Below, piece after piece: positions 1 through 8,033 of a stretch of 64,000 nucleotides of DNA (positions are counted from its first letter, which is position 1; each line of letters begins with the position of its first letter). A program made the position numbers and the translations under genes. The stretch comes from Rhizomicrobium electricum. Its GTDB lineage: Bacteria; Pseudomonadota; Alphaproteobacteria; Micropepsales; Micropepsaceae. Below the pieces are notes generated by a model. That model searched no databases. It saw only the letters and a program-made list of their open reading frames with translations, and was not told the DNA's origin. The stretch covers positions 120,508 to 184,507 of the forward strand of contig NZ_JAASQS010000011.1 of assembly GCF_011762045.1 (NCBI RefSeq). The letters run 5' to 3'.

Positions 1-590
1 GACAGGTCTTTGCGCACCGTCCAAATCACGAGAAAAGCGGTAGCGGTGCCGCCAAAGCCGGCAACCAAGGCGAGCGCCCACAGCAGCCGTTCCAGCAGGT
101 GACTGATCTCTTCGCCCTCTGCAGCAAGGACGATCTGAAATCGTTCCTTGGCAACGCCGACTTCGCTGGGAGGAATGAATGTGAGAAAAATGGCTCGCCA
201 GGCGCCGTCGTGGTGGCGTTCACCTTCCACGTTCACTTGGGCAAATCCTTCGAAGCCGGCCGGACGCGAGATCCCCGGACACCGCCGGTTTCCGAGAGAA
301 GAGGATTTGACGACAAGAGTGCCGTCCATACGTCGGATGCAGTAGACGTCGGCGTCGTTGCCGTGCCGGAACATGGTCTCGATGTCGGGCATGTTGCGAA
401 ACTCATAATGGCCGTCACCATCGCGCACGAACAGCGTGGCGATGGAGTTGGCTTCCGTCCTGAGCCCGTCGTCGAATTGCCGGATCATGCTGGAACGAAA
501 AATCAGGTAGACTGCCAAGCTTCCGGCCATGCTGATCGTCAGCACGCAAACGAGCAGGCGGAAGGTGAGGCGGCCCTGGATCGATGTCAT
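1..590 (-). CDS. Sensor histidine kinase, N-terminal part (runs off window)
   Basis: This is the start of a membrane sensor kinase whose catalytic half lies beyond base 1. Reading from the ATG at 590-588, the frame stays open to the window edge (about 196 residues). It begins MTSIQGRLTFRLLVCVL, with a first membrane helix around residues 9-30. A periplasmic sensing segment of about 140 residues follows (DGDGHYEFRN, GTLVVKSSSLGNRRCPG), then a second hydrophobic helix near residues 168-190. This is the usual input half of an OmpR-partner kinase. The start overlaps the stop of the upstream regulator (ATGA at 590-587), so the two are translationally coupled as a two-component system. No H-box or ATPase domain is visible because of truncation, so kinase identity rests on topology and pairing. 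Confidence 0.85.
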   Translation of the reverse strand, partial: MTSIQGRLTFRLLVCVLTISMAGSLAVYLIFRSSMIRQFDDGLRTEANSIATLFVRDGDGHYEFRNMPDIETMFRHGNDADVYCIRRMDGTLVVKSSSLGNRRCPGISRPAGFEGFAQVNVEGERHHDGAWRAIFLTFIPPSEVGVAKERFQIVLAAEGEEISHLLERLLWALALVAGFGGTATAFLVIWTVRKDL

Positions 591-1261
591 TGGTCGCCCT
601 CAAAGACATATCCCATGCCGCGGCGCGTTTCGATCAGAGAAGGCGCGCTGGGGACATCGATCTTCCGCCGCAGTGCACAGATCGCGTTGTCGACCACATT
701 GCTCATGGGCTGCACGCGCTCGTCGTAGATATGCTCCTCGATTTCAGAGCGGGACACGACTTGGCCCCGGTGCAATGCCAGATACTCCAGTAGCGCGTAT
801 TCGCGCGGCCGCAATGAAATTGTCTCCCCGCTTCGGCGCGCGACCCGCAATGCGGTATCGATTTCGATATCGGCGATCTGGATGCGGGGGTCTTTGACGT
901 TATAGCGGCGGCGGACCAGGGCTTGCACGCGCGCCACCAGTTCGTCGAAGGCAAACGGCTTGACGAGGTAATCGTCGGCACCTGTGTTGAGCCCGCGCAC
1001 TCGGTCTTCCACCGTATCCTTGGCCGTTAGGATCAGCACATGGACCGCCTGTCCGGCGCGCCGCAAGGACTGAAGCAGGGTGAGGCCGCCGATGTCGGGC
1101 AGCATGAGATCGAGAACGATGACGTCGTAATCGTTGTCGGTCGCCAGTTGCAATCCGAGTTCGCCGTCAGGAGCTTCGTCGACGGAAAACCCCTTGTTGC
1201 GGAGGCCGCGCGAAACCCATCGCCGCAGGCGCTGTGAATCCTCGACCACCAGCAAACGCAT
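587..1261 (-). CDS. OmpR/PhoB-family response regulator
   Basis: This is a 224-residue DNA-binding response regulator. It has a receiver domain (MRLLVVEDSQ at the start, phosphoacceptor D51 in IVLDLMLPD, the switch threonine in LILTAKD, and K in DDYLVKPFA). The C-terminal winged helix is typical of OmpR (LRPREYALLEYLALHRGQVVSR, ending RRGMGYVFEG). The ATG at 1261 was chosen because the receiver fold begins there; the upstream in-frame extension to 1378 has no homology-like content. Its stop overlaps the start of the partner kinase. It is transcribed away from the TonB-dependent receptor at 1449, so it may control that gene through the shared 1262-1448 spacer; this is inference. Confidence 0.95.
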   Translation of the reverse strand: MRLLVVEDSQRLRRWVSRGLRNKGFSVDEAPDGELGLQLATDNDYDVIVLDLMLPDIGGLTLLQSLRRAGQAVHVLILTAKDTVEDRVRGLNTGADDYLVKPFAFDELVARVQALVRRRYNVKDPRIQIADIEIDTALRVARRSGETISLRPREYALLEYLALHRGQVVSRSEIEEHIYDERVQPMSNVVDNAICALRRKIDVPSAPSLIETRRGMGYVFEGDQ

Positions 1262-1448
1262 GATCTGTCTCTCCCGGCACAGGATGCGCACGATCCAGAT
1301 GACGGGACGATGATCGCGCCACTGCAATGCCGAGCGCATGGTCTGTGCGGTTTCGCCGCACGGATCGGCATCGCGCATCGTCCGCGGTCACGCTGGGATC
1401 ATCTTGGATGTGGCCTTATTCCGCAGAAAATCTACTGCAGGTGGTTCG

Positions 1449-3551
1449 ATGCGTTCTCGGTTCAAGTTTCTGTGCGGGACGGCTGCGGCGGCTATTTTGG
1501 CGGCGGGCGCATCGGCGCAGCAGTCCGCTACCGAGCGGGTGCAAGTCAGCGGGCAGCGGCCGGCCGTGCAGAACCTTGCGGATCGGCAGGTCTATACGAT
1601 CCAGAGCGATCTGCAGAGCGCGACCGGGTCGGTCAGCGACGTTCTCCGGAATCTGCCGTCGGTCGAGGTGGACGTGGAGGGCAATATCAGTCTGCGCGGC
1701 GACCGCAATGTGACGGTCCTGATCGACGGCAAGCGTTCGGCCATGCTGGCCGGGAGCCTGGGCGAGGCGCTGGAGCAGATTCCGGCCGATCACATCGAGA
1801 AGATCGAAGTCATCACCAATCCGTCGGCCGAATTCAAGGCCGAGGGCTCCGGCGGCGTCATTAATATCGTCATGAAGAAGAACGCCGATGCCGACGAGGC
1901 TGCGATGGTCAGGCTCAACGTCGGAAACGACGGCCGCTTCAACACGTCGGCATCGGGCAGTACCAAATTCGGCCGCTACACTGCGACGGGAAATATCTCC
2001 TACCGCCGGGATGTCCGCTATCGCACCGGCGACACGCAACGCGGGAGCGACCAATCGCAGACGACAAAGGCCAAGAATTTCCGCCAAGGTCTCCAGTTGC
2101 GGCTCGGCGCGGAAGCCGAATTCGACGCGCGTAACACGCTGGCGGCGACTTTGTTCTCCCGCTTCAGTACGGGCCGCATCGACCGTCGCGAGTTCAACCG
2201 GGTGCAGAGCGGATCCTACACATTCGGCAGCGAACGTCTTGGCGAGGGCCTGCGCAAACGCGACAATCTCGAAGTTTCTCTGGAATATACCCACACCTTT
2301 GCGCGCAAGGGCGAGGAACTCCGGTTCGAATTGCAGCGCGGCTTCGACTGGGACAATTCGCGGGACACCTACACCAATCTGGCCCCCCTTTCCGCCACTA
2401 CGCAGGATTTCCTGCAAACGCGATCGAGCGAGATCGAAACGGAAGCGCGGGCCGATTACATTCTGCCGTTCGTCGACGGTAGTTTGCTGAAGGCAGGATA
2501 CAATTATCAGGACGAACTGAACGACTATTCCAATTTCGGCCGCTATTTCGATGGATCGGTTTGGACCGTCGACACCGACTACACGAACCGCTTCGTCGTC
2601 GACATGACGATCCATGCGGCCTACGCGACCTACGACCGGAAATTCGGCCCGCTCAGCGTTCTGGCCGGCCTTCGCCTGGAAAACACCACGGTCACCGCCG
2701 ATCAGCGCACATTGGGATCGCGGATCGAGAATTCCTATCTCGATCTGTATCCCTCGCTGCATCTGACCTATGATCTCGGGGAAAAACGGCAGCTCCGGCT
2801 GAATTATAGCCGCCGCATCAACCGGCCGGACGACGAAGACATCAATCCGTCCTACGAGTACCACGATGCCTTCAACGTGTCGGCGGGCAATCCGTACCTG
2901 AAGCCTGAACAGACCGACGTGATCGAGGCCGGATACAAATACACGAACGACATGTTCGACACACTGTTGACCGGATATTTCCGCCGCACTCGCAACGGCT
3001 TTACCGATGTGAGCCGCTACATCAGCGATACGGTGGTGCTCACAACCAGGGAGAATCTCGCCAGGGCCATTAATGCCGGTCTCGAATTCACCGTCAACGG
3101 CGATATCGTCAAGGATCTCGGTGTCCGCTTCAGCACTACGGGCTATTACAACGAAATCGATCCGGGCGCGTTGGCGCTTGGAAAGGCGCGTTCAGGCCTC
3201 GCATGGAGCGGAAAGTTGTCGCTCGAATACAAAATCACACCCGATGATCAGTTCCAGCTCAGCGGCAACTACACGGCGCGGCGGCTGACGGCACAAGGCT
3301 ACAGGCTGCCAAATTTTACCGCCAACGCCGGCTACCGGCACGCGTTCTCGGATACGCTGGCCGGGGTCGTAACCGCTATGAACTTGTTCGATTCTCACAA
3401 GGACAAAACGGTGTTGGACAGCGGAGCCGTATCCGAGATCGCAGTTCGCCACCAGAGCGGACGCATGCTGTATGCAGGTCTCGTCTTCACCTTCGGAGGC
3501 GGTGATGGCGGACGGGACGAGGGCGAGCAGACGGGGGAAAATCCAGAGTGA
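1449..3551 (+). CDS. TonB-dependent outer-membrane receptor (plug plus beta-barrel)
   Basis: This 700-residue outer-membrane protein has a Sec signal peptide (MRSRFKFLCGTAAAAILAAG, cleaved near ASAQQ). A plug domain follows (VSDVLRNLPSVEVDVEGNISLRG, then VTVLIDGKRSAML and IEKIEVITNPSAEF). The remainder is a long series of alternating aromatic beta strands (for example LRLNYSRRINRPDDEDINPSYEY), as in the outer-membrane beta-barrel/TonB receptor group related to FecA and CirA. The C-terminus is acidic (GGDGGRDEGEQTGENPE) rather than ending in an aromatic residue. The start at 1449 places the signal peptide at the N-terminus. It is divergent from the 1261 regulator. The ligand is unknown; metal chelates or peptides are as likely as sugars. 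Confidence 0.9.
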   Translation: MRSRFKFLCGTAAAAILAAGASAQQSATERVQVSGQRPAVQNLADRQVYTIQSDLQSATGSVSDVLRNLPSVEVDVEGNISLRGDRNVTVLIDGKRSAMLAGSLGEALEQIPADHIEKIEVITNPSAEFKAEGSGGVINIVMKKNADADEAAMVRLNVGNDGRFNTSASGSTKFGRYTATGNISYRRDVRYRTGDTQRGSDQSQTTKAKNFRQGLQLRLGAEAEFDARNTLAATLFSRFSTGRIDRREFNRVQSGSYTFGSERLGEGLRKRDNLEVSLEYTHTFARKGEELRFELQRGFDWDNSRDTYTNLAPLSATTQDFLQTRSSEIETEARADYILPFVDGSLLKAGYNYQDELNDYSNFGRYFDGSVWTVDTDYTNRFVVDMTIHAAYATYDRKFGPLSVLAGLRLENTTVTADQRTLGSRIENSYLDLYPSLHLTYDLGEKRQLRLNYSRRINRPDDEDINPSYEYHDAFNVSAGNPYLKPEQTDVIEAGYKYTNDMFDTLLTGYFRRTRNGFTDVSRYISDTVVLTTRENLARAINAGLEFTVNGDIVKDLGVRFSTTGYYNEIDPGALALGKARSGLAWSGKLSLEYKITPDDQFQLSGNYTARRLTAQGYRLPNFTANAGYRHAFSDTLAGVVTAMNLFDSHKDKTVLDSGAVSEIAVRHQSGRMLYAGLVFTFGGGDGGRDEGEQTGENPE

Positions 3552-3624
3552 ACGCAGCGCGGACCACCCGAGGGACGCGAGAGAGTAAACCACCCAAGGG
3601 TGGCCGCCGCTGCGGGACAAGTGC

Positions 3625-4098
3625 TTAGCGCTTCCCCTGCAACTGCTTCAGGGCCGCTTCGTAGGCCGCGTAGTGATCGCCTTCGTCGGCGGCGATCTGC
3701 TCGAACAGCTTGGCCGCCGCGACGTCACCGTCGGCGCGGGCCTGGGCGGCGAATTCCTTGTACATCTTGGTGTTCTCGTAATGCTCGCCGGCCGCGGCGT
3801 CCTTCAGATTCGCTTCATTGCTCTTGGCGAGCTTGAGCGCATCGGCTTCGCGGGCGAAATGCTCGTTGGCCTCGACATTGGCGGCCTGTTCGAAGGTCTT
3901 TGCCAGTTCCGGCTTGCCGCTTTCGCGCGCCATTTCGGCGTAGGCGCGGTATTTGAGGTTGGCGAAGGCTTCGCCATGCATGGCGGTTTCGAGGTTCTTC
4001 CTGGTCCGGGCGCTCAGGTCGCCGGCCGAGACCGCGCTGACCGACAGCATGCCGAAGCCGAGCGCCGCGGCAATGGCCGCAATCCGTGAAAATCGCAT
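3625..4098 (-). CDS. Exported ferritin-like (rubrerythrin-type) diiron protein
   Basis: This 157-residue protein has a clear Sec signal peptide (MRFSRIAAIAAALGFGMLSVSAVSAG). The mature part is a four-helix bundle with rubrerythrin-like ligand spacing: GEAFANLKYRAYAEMA, then EANEHFARE, GEHYENTKMYKEFA and DEGDHYAAYEAAL. These supply the Glu and EXXH-like residues of a diiron site. There is no C-terminal rubredoxin domain. Cytoplasmic rubrerythrins reduce peroxide. The leader here implies a periplasmic version, perhaps peroxide defence or iron handling next to the redox genes downstream. It is divergent from the PepSY gene and shares its 176-nt spacer, which contains a long inverted repeat. Family call is confident, role is inference. 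Confidence 0.88.
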   Translation of the reverse strand: MRFSRIAAIAAALGFGMLSVSAVSAGDLSARTRKNLETAMHGEAFANLKYRAYAEMARESGKPELAKTFEQAANVEANEHFAREADALKLAKSNEANLKDAAAGEHYENTKMYKEFAAQARADGDVAAAKLFEQIAADEGDHYAAYEAALKQLQGKR

Positions 4099-4157
4099 CA
4101 GAATTCTCCTTGGTACGTTGCACCGATTGCAACGACTGCGCAGCTTTGCGATCCGGC

Positions 4158-4217
4158 CTGACGAAGTCCTGACGGTCGGGGCGCCGCAAATGTTTTTCTT
4201 CGTCAGGACTCGGTCAG
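4158..4217. promoter_or_regulatory. Imperfect inverted repeat, probable response-regulator operator
   Basis: CTGACGAAGTCCTGAC (4158-4173) is matched on the other strand by GTCAGGACTCGGTCAG (4202-4217), with 14 of 16 positions pairing. The arms lie about 44 bp apart, four helical turns, in the divergent spacer between the ferritin-like gene and the PepSY gene. The core TGACGAA recurs upstream of 9512. A binding site for one of the nearby OmpR-type regulators is inference. Confidence 0.5.
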
Positions 4218-4274
4218 CCTGGTCCGGCGAATATCCAGAGAGGACGGAATTGTCCGTCCGCTCTGGAGATTTTG

Positions 4275-4559
4275 ATGCGCACTGCCTCTTTGCTTTCCGC
4301 TATAGCCGTTTCCGCGTGTCTCGCATCCCCCGTACTGGCGAGCCCCAAATGCACCGATCAGCCGCAAAGCAAATGGCTCAGCGAAGAGGCCATGAAGGCC
4401 AAGATCGCCAAGATGGGCTTCAAGAAGATCCGCACCTTCCAAAGGACCATGAGCGGCTGCTACGAAATCTACGGCTTCACCCCCGACAACAAAAAAGCTG
4501 AGGTCTATTTCAATCCGGTCACCGGCGCTGTCGTCGAAAAGAACGTTGACGGCGAATAG
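4275..4559 (+). CDS. Small periplasmic PepSY-domain protein
   Basis: This 94-residue exported protein begins with a signal peptide (MRTASLLSAIAVSACLASPVLAS). A single PepSY-like unit follows (LSEEAMKAKIAKMGFKKIRTFQRTMSGCYEIYGF, then AEVYFNPVTGAVVEK). The ATG at 4275 has a GGAG ribosome site about 9 nt upstream; an in-frame TTG one codon earlier is less likely. PepSY proteins of this size commonly sit beside b-type cytochromes and two-component systems, sometimes as inhibitors or electron-transfer partners. Here the cytochrome gene starts 9 nt later, so the two are almost certainly co-transcribed. Two cysteines (CTDQP and SGCYE) remain in the mature protein. Precise function unknown. Confidence 0.88.
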   Translation: MRTASLLSAIAVSACLASPVLASPKCTDQPQSKWLSEEAMKAKIAKMGFKKIRTFQRTMSGCYEIYGFTPDNKKAEVYFNPVTGAVVEKNVDGE

Positions 4560-4568
4560 GAGACTCCG

Positions 4569-5171
4569 ATGACGCTGGAAACCCAAACCGCGCCGTCTGG
4601 TACAGTCCCTGCCGCCCGCGTCGTGATTTGGGATCCGGTCGTGCGTCTCTTCCATTGGCTGGTGGTGACGGGTGTCGCCGCCAATCTGTTTTTTCTGGAG
4701 GAGGGCAAGCGCGCCCACCGCTGGACCGGCTACGCGATCATGGCGCTCGTCGGCATCAGGCTGGTGTGGGGCATCGTTGGGACGCGCCACGCCCGCTTCT
4801 CGGATTTCGTCCCTTCGCCAAACCGGTTGTGGTCGTACGGGCGGGCTCTCATCAGAGGGCGCGAGCCGCGCTATGTCGGCCATAACCCGGCGGGCGCGAT
4901 CATGATGGTGATGCTCATCGTCCTGCTGCTCCTGACCGGGATCAGTGGCTGGATGCAGGAGCTGGACGCCTTCTGGGGTGTCGAATGGGTCCGGGAGCTG
5001 CATGGGCTCGCGGCCAACGCGATCATGGTACTGGCTGGTCTGCACGCCGCCGCGGCGATTGTCGAAAGTATCCGTCACCGCGAAAACCTGATTTGGTCTA
5101 TGATGACTGGCCGCAAGCGGGCAGCCAGCGGGGACGATGTCGATCATGCGCTTACTTCTGGTCGAGGATAA
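4569..5171 (+). CDS. Cytochrome b561-family membrane protein
   Basis: This 200-residue integral membrane cytochrome has four hydrophobic helices: about residues 26-44, 52-70, 108-126 and 146-166. Histidines at haem-ligand positions include H29 (RLFHWLV), H50 (RAHRWTGYAIM), H145 (ELHGLAANAI) and H159 (LAGLHAAAA). The pattern matches the b561/Ni-Fe-hydrogenase b-subunit-like family, which moves electrons between the quinone pool and periplasmic partners. GGAG lies 7 nt before the start. The end overlaps the response-regulator gene by 35 nt. Pairing with a PepSY protein and a two-component system is a recurrent arrangement. The electron acceptor is unknown; flavoprotein or thiol partners encoded at 9.5-14.5 kb are candidates by inference. 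Confidence 0.9.
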   Translation: MTLETQTAPSGTVPAARVVIWDPVVRLFHWLVVTGVAANLFFLEEGKRAHRWTGYAIMALVGIRLVWGIVGTRHARFSDFVPSPNRLWSYGRALIRGREPRYVGHNPAGAIMMVMLIVLLLLTGISGWMQELDAFWGVEWVRELHGLAANAIMVLAGLHAAAAIVESIRHRENLIWSMMTGRKRAASGDDVDHALTSGRG

Positions 5172-5829
5172 TCAGCGCCTTCAGGAACTGGTCAGCCGAG
5201 CCTTGATCGCAGACGGTTTCGCGGTGGACGTCGCCAGCAGCCTTGCCGAGGCGCAGGCGTTTCTTTCAGCCGCCGAGTACCATCTGGTCGTCCTGGATCT
5301 CGGTCTGCCGGACGGCGACGGGCTGGATCTCATCAAATTGCTTCGGGCGCGGGCCATTGCGTTGCCCATCCTGGTGATGACGGCGCGCGACGGACTGGAT
5401 GATCGCATTGCCGGTCTCGATACCGGCGCCGACGATTATCTCGTCAAGCCGTTCGCCACGGCAGAACTGTCGGCGCGCTGCCGTGCGCTTCTGCGCCGTC
5501 CCGGCGGCGTGCTCGGAAGCGTGCTGAGCGTTGGCAATCTTTCGCTCGATTGCAACGGCCGGCAGGCGAAGATCGGCGACCGCATTTTGAGTCTGCCGCC
5601 GCGGGAATTGTCTTTGCTCGAATTGCTGATGCGCAAAAGCGGCCAGGTAGTACCGCGGGCGCAATTGGAGAACGGGCTCTATGCCATGGGGGAAGAAGTT
5701 TCGCCAAATGCGCTTGAGGCGGCGGTGTCGCGCTTGCGTCGGCGGTTGACGGGCGGCGGAGCCGATGTCGTTCTGCATACGGCCCATGGTCTCGGCTATG
5801 CTCTCTTGCCGGCAGGAGTGGGCAGATGA
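5137..5829 (+). CDS. OmpR-family response regulator (first pair)
   Basis: This 230-residue response regulator has a receiver with MRLLLVEDNQ, phosphoacceptor D54 (VVLDLGLPDGDG), the switch threonine in LVMTARDG and the lysine in DDYLVKPFAT. A winged-helix DNA-binding domain follows (LPPRELSLLELLMRKSGQVVPR, ending HTAHGLGYALLP), similar to QseB/PmrA-like regulators. Translation may start at 5137 or at the ATG at 5146; GGGGAC at 5130-5135 is better spaced for 5146. The gene overlaps the cytochrome gene upstream and the kinase gene downstream (ATGA at 5826), which argues for one operon with the PepSY and cytochrome genes. Confidence 0.95.
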   Translation: MSIMRLLLVEDNQRLQELVSRALIADGFAVDVASSLAEAQAFLSAAEYHLVVLDLGLPDGDGLDLIKLLRARAIALPILVMTARDGLDDRIAGLDTGADDYLVKPFATAELSARCRALLRRPGGVLGSVLSVGNLSLDCNGRQAKIGDRILSLPPRELSLLELLMRKSGQVVPRAQLENGLYAMGEEVSPNALEAAVSRLRRRLTGGGADVVLHTAHGLGYALLPAGVGR

Positions 5830-7208
5830 CCGCTTTGCAGTCCCGTTGGAAGGCCGCGCTTGCAGCCGTCTTCGGCGGCGCCGGTATGACGGCCATCATC
5901 GCTCGGCGCATGGTCGCCGTGGTGCTGCTGTTCGCCGCTCTCGATATCGCTTTTGTGCTGGTGACTTATACGACGGACCGCGAGGGTCTGGGCCAGCATC
6001 TGCTTACGCTGCAAGCCGACGAGATTGCCGAAGCTGTGGTGCTGGACCATGGCAGAATGCAACTCGATCGGGCCAAATTGTACCGCGAGCCGATCGGCGC
6101 GGCTGAGCTCGCCTTTGCTGTTTACGACCGGCAGGGCCGGGAAGTCGCCGTCGACGGTCCTTGGGATATGGCCCGTGTCCTGACGCCGCCGATCACGGCG
6201 GTGACGTCGGAAACTCGCCGCGAAGATCACGCCACTGGCTTCGTCCTCAGCGGCGTGCGCAAGGATGCTGTGGGAAGCGAGCCGGTCTGGGTGAGCTTGA
6301 TGGTACGGGGGGAGGGCTTGCGTCCCTTCTGGCCGGTCATCGCCAATGAAATTGTGCAGCATGTCGGCGTACCGCTGCTGCCGCTGGTCGTTCTACTGCT
6401 GGCGCTGAACGTCACCTTGGTCTATCGCGCCGTCAATCCACTGACGGTTGCCGCGCGCGAAGCCGACGCGCTCAATCCACGCCGTATCGAAGGCCGCTTG
6501 ACGATGCCCCGCTCGCCGACCGAAGCGCAACGGCTGGTGGGAGCGGTGAACCGCGCGTTGGACCGCATCGAAAACGCTATCCGGACGCTGCGCGAGTTTA
6601 CCGGCGATGCGGCTCACGAATTGCGCACGCCGCTGACCGTCATGTCGATGGCGGTGGACGAGCTGCCGCCGAGCCCGGCCAAAACCAAGCTGCAAACCGA
6701 TGTGGCCGTCATGACCCGTTCGGTGGGGCAGATGCTCGACATGGCTTCGGCGGATGCAATCTTGATTCCGGCCGGAGCGACCGCGGATCTCTCCGCCATT
6801 GCGGCGCAGGTGGTCAGCCATATCACCCCCTTGGCGTTACGCGATCACCGCCACATCCGCTTCATCGACCAGCATCCTGCGCCGGTCGAAGGCCATAGCG
6901 AGGCTATCGGCCGGGCCCTGCGCAATCTGATCGAAAACGCGCTGAAGCATACACCGGACAATACGGCCGTCGATGTCATCGCCGGACCGGGCCCGGTGCT
7001 GGCCGTGCGCGATCACGGCCCCGGCATTCCTCCGGAAAAGCGAATGCTCGTTGCCAAGCGTTTTTGGCGCGGTGACCGCAGCCGTAATGAAGGCAGTGGG
7101 CTTGGGCTTGCCATCGCCAGCCGCATTGCCGAAGCCCATGGCGGGAGCATCACGATCGAAGATGCCGAAGACGGCGGCGCTCTGATCCAACTCCGGCTTG
7201 GCCACTGA
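5826..7208 (+). CDS. Sensor histidine kinase (first pair)
   Basis: This 460-residue membrane kinase is QseC/PmrB-like in layout. Membrane helices lie near residues 28-48 and 178-200, with a periplasmic sensor of about 125 residues between them. A HAMP-like linker precedes the dimerisation and phosphotransfer domain, with H264 in DAAHELRTPL. The ATPase domain shows the N box (NLIENALKH, N371), the G1 box (DHGPGIP) and the G2 box (GSGLGLAIA). The start overlaps the regulator's stop (ATGA), so this is its cognate kinase. The signal is unknown; the preceding PepSY and cytochrome genes suggest envelope redox or metal state, which is inference. Confidence 0.95.
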   Translation: MTALQSRWKAALAAVFGGAGMTAIIARRMVAVVLLFAALDIAFVLVTYTTDREGLGQHLLTLQADEIAEAVVLDHGRMQLDRAKLYREPIGAAELAFAVYDRQGREVAVDGPWDMARVLTPPITAVTSETRREDHATGFVLSGVRKDAVGSEPVWVSLMVRGEGLRPFWPVIANEIVQHVGVPLLPLVVLLLALNVTLVYRAVNPLTVAAREADALNPRRIEGRLTMPRSPTEAQRLVGAVNRALDRIENAIRTLREFTGDAAHELRTPLTVMSMAVDELPPSPAKTKLQTDVAVMTRSVGQMLDMASADAILIPAGATADLSAIAAQVVSHITPLALRDHRHIRFIDQHPAPVEGHSEAIGRALRNLIENALKHTPDNTAVDVIAGPGPVLAVRDHGPGIPPEKRMLVAKRFWRGDRSRNEGSGLGLAIASRIAEAHGGSITIEDAEDGGALIQLRLGH

Positions 7209-7355
7209 ACATGTTCTAGGAACGCGGCAGGGCGGCCGTGCAAGCACGACTCTAGCCAATTTGGACAACGGCCAAGCGAAGGTGATGGATTGACACTCGC
7301 CGGGGAAGGGCGGGATGGTAGCAATCTGGAGATAAAAGTAGTCACGCAGAGAGCT

Positions 7356-8033
7356 ATGGGCGATATCCTGCTGATCGAAGACGAGCCGGCGATGGCAGAT
7401 TTCATTGTCCGCAGTCTGACGAAAGAGGGACACCATGTGGACTACGTCGCTACCGGGGACGCAGGGCTCGATCGCGCCTTGAAGTTCAACTATGGCCTTC
7501 TGATCGTCGATCGAATGCTGCCGGGAACCGATGGGTTGTCGCTGGTAAAGGTATTGCGGGAACGGCAAGTGCGCGTGCCTGTGCTGTTTCTCAGCAACCT
7601 TGGCGAACTCGACGACAGAATTCTCGGGCTGAACGCGGGCGGCGACGATTATCTGCCGAAGCCGTTTGCCTTTGTCGAATTGCTGGCGCGGGTCAACGCA
7701 TTGCTCCGCCGGCGGGTGCAGACAGCCGAGCAGATCGTTTTGCAGCTCGGCGATCTTGAGATGCATCTCGTCAAACGCGAGGTCCGGCGGCAGGGACGGG
7801 AGATCGACCTCAAGCCGCGCGAGTTTACGCTCCTGGAATACATGTTGCGTCACGCCAATCAGGTGGTGACGCGAACGATGCTGCTGGAAGGCGTCTGGGG
7901 TTACCATTTCGATCCCAAGACCAACATCGTTGAAACCCATATCAGCCGTTTGCGCGCCAAGATCGGTGCCGATATGGTCGATACCGTTCGCGGCTCTGGG
8001 TACATAATTCATGCGGCTCGCTCAAACGGTTAG
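7356..8033 (+). CDS. OmpR-family response regulator (second pair)
   Basis: This 225-residue regulator begins at the ATG at 7356, where the receiver fold starts (MGDILLIEDEP) and a purine-rich GCAGAGAG site sits just upstream. The phosphoacceptor is D52 in LIVDRMLPGTDG. The usual switch TA pair is replaced by FLSNLGE, a serine variant. K is in DDYLPKPFAF. The winged helix (LKPREFTLLEYMLRHANQVVTR, GVWGYHFDPKTNIVETHISRLRAKI) is of the CusR/CopR type that usually responds to metals or envelope stress. It is separated from the first kinase by 147 nt, so it may have its own promoter, and it overlaps its own kinase by 23 nt. Confidence 0.95.
   Translation: MGDILLIEDEPAMADFIVRSLTKEGHHVDYVATGDAGLDRALKFNYGLLIVDRMLPGTDGLSLVKVLRERQVRVPVLFLSNLGELDDRILGLNAGGDDYLPKPFAFVELLARVNALLRRRVQTAEQIVLQLGDLEMHLVKREVRRQGREIDLKPREFTLLEYMLRHANQVVTRTMLLEGVWGYHFDPKTNIVETHISRLRAKIGADMVDTVRGSGYIIHAARSNG

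Noticed and set aside
1416..2864. 482-residue open frame on the minus strand opposite the first TonB receptor
   Set aside because: It lies wholly within a well-supported receptor gene, has no recognisable motifs and low-complexity composition typical of GC-rich antisense frames.
3590..3603. Small hairpin CCACCC-AA-GGGTGG after the first TonB receptor
   Set aside because: The stem is short with too small a loop and no T-run follows; not a convincing terminator.
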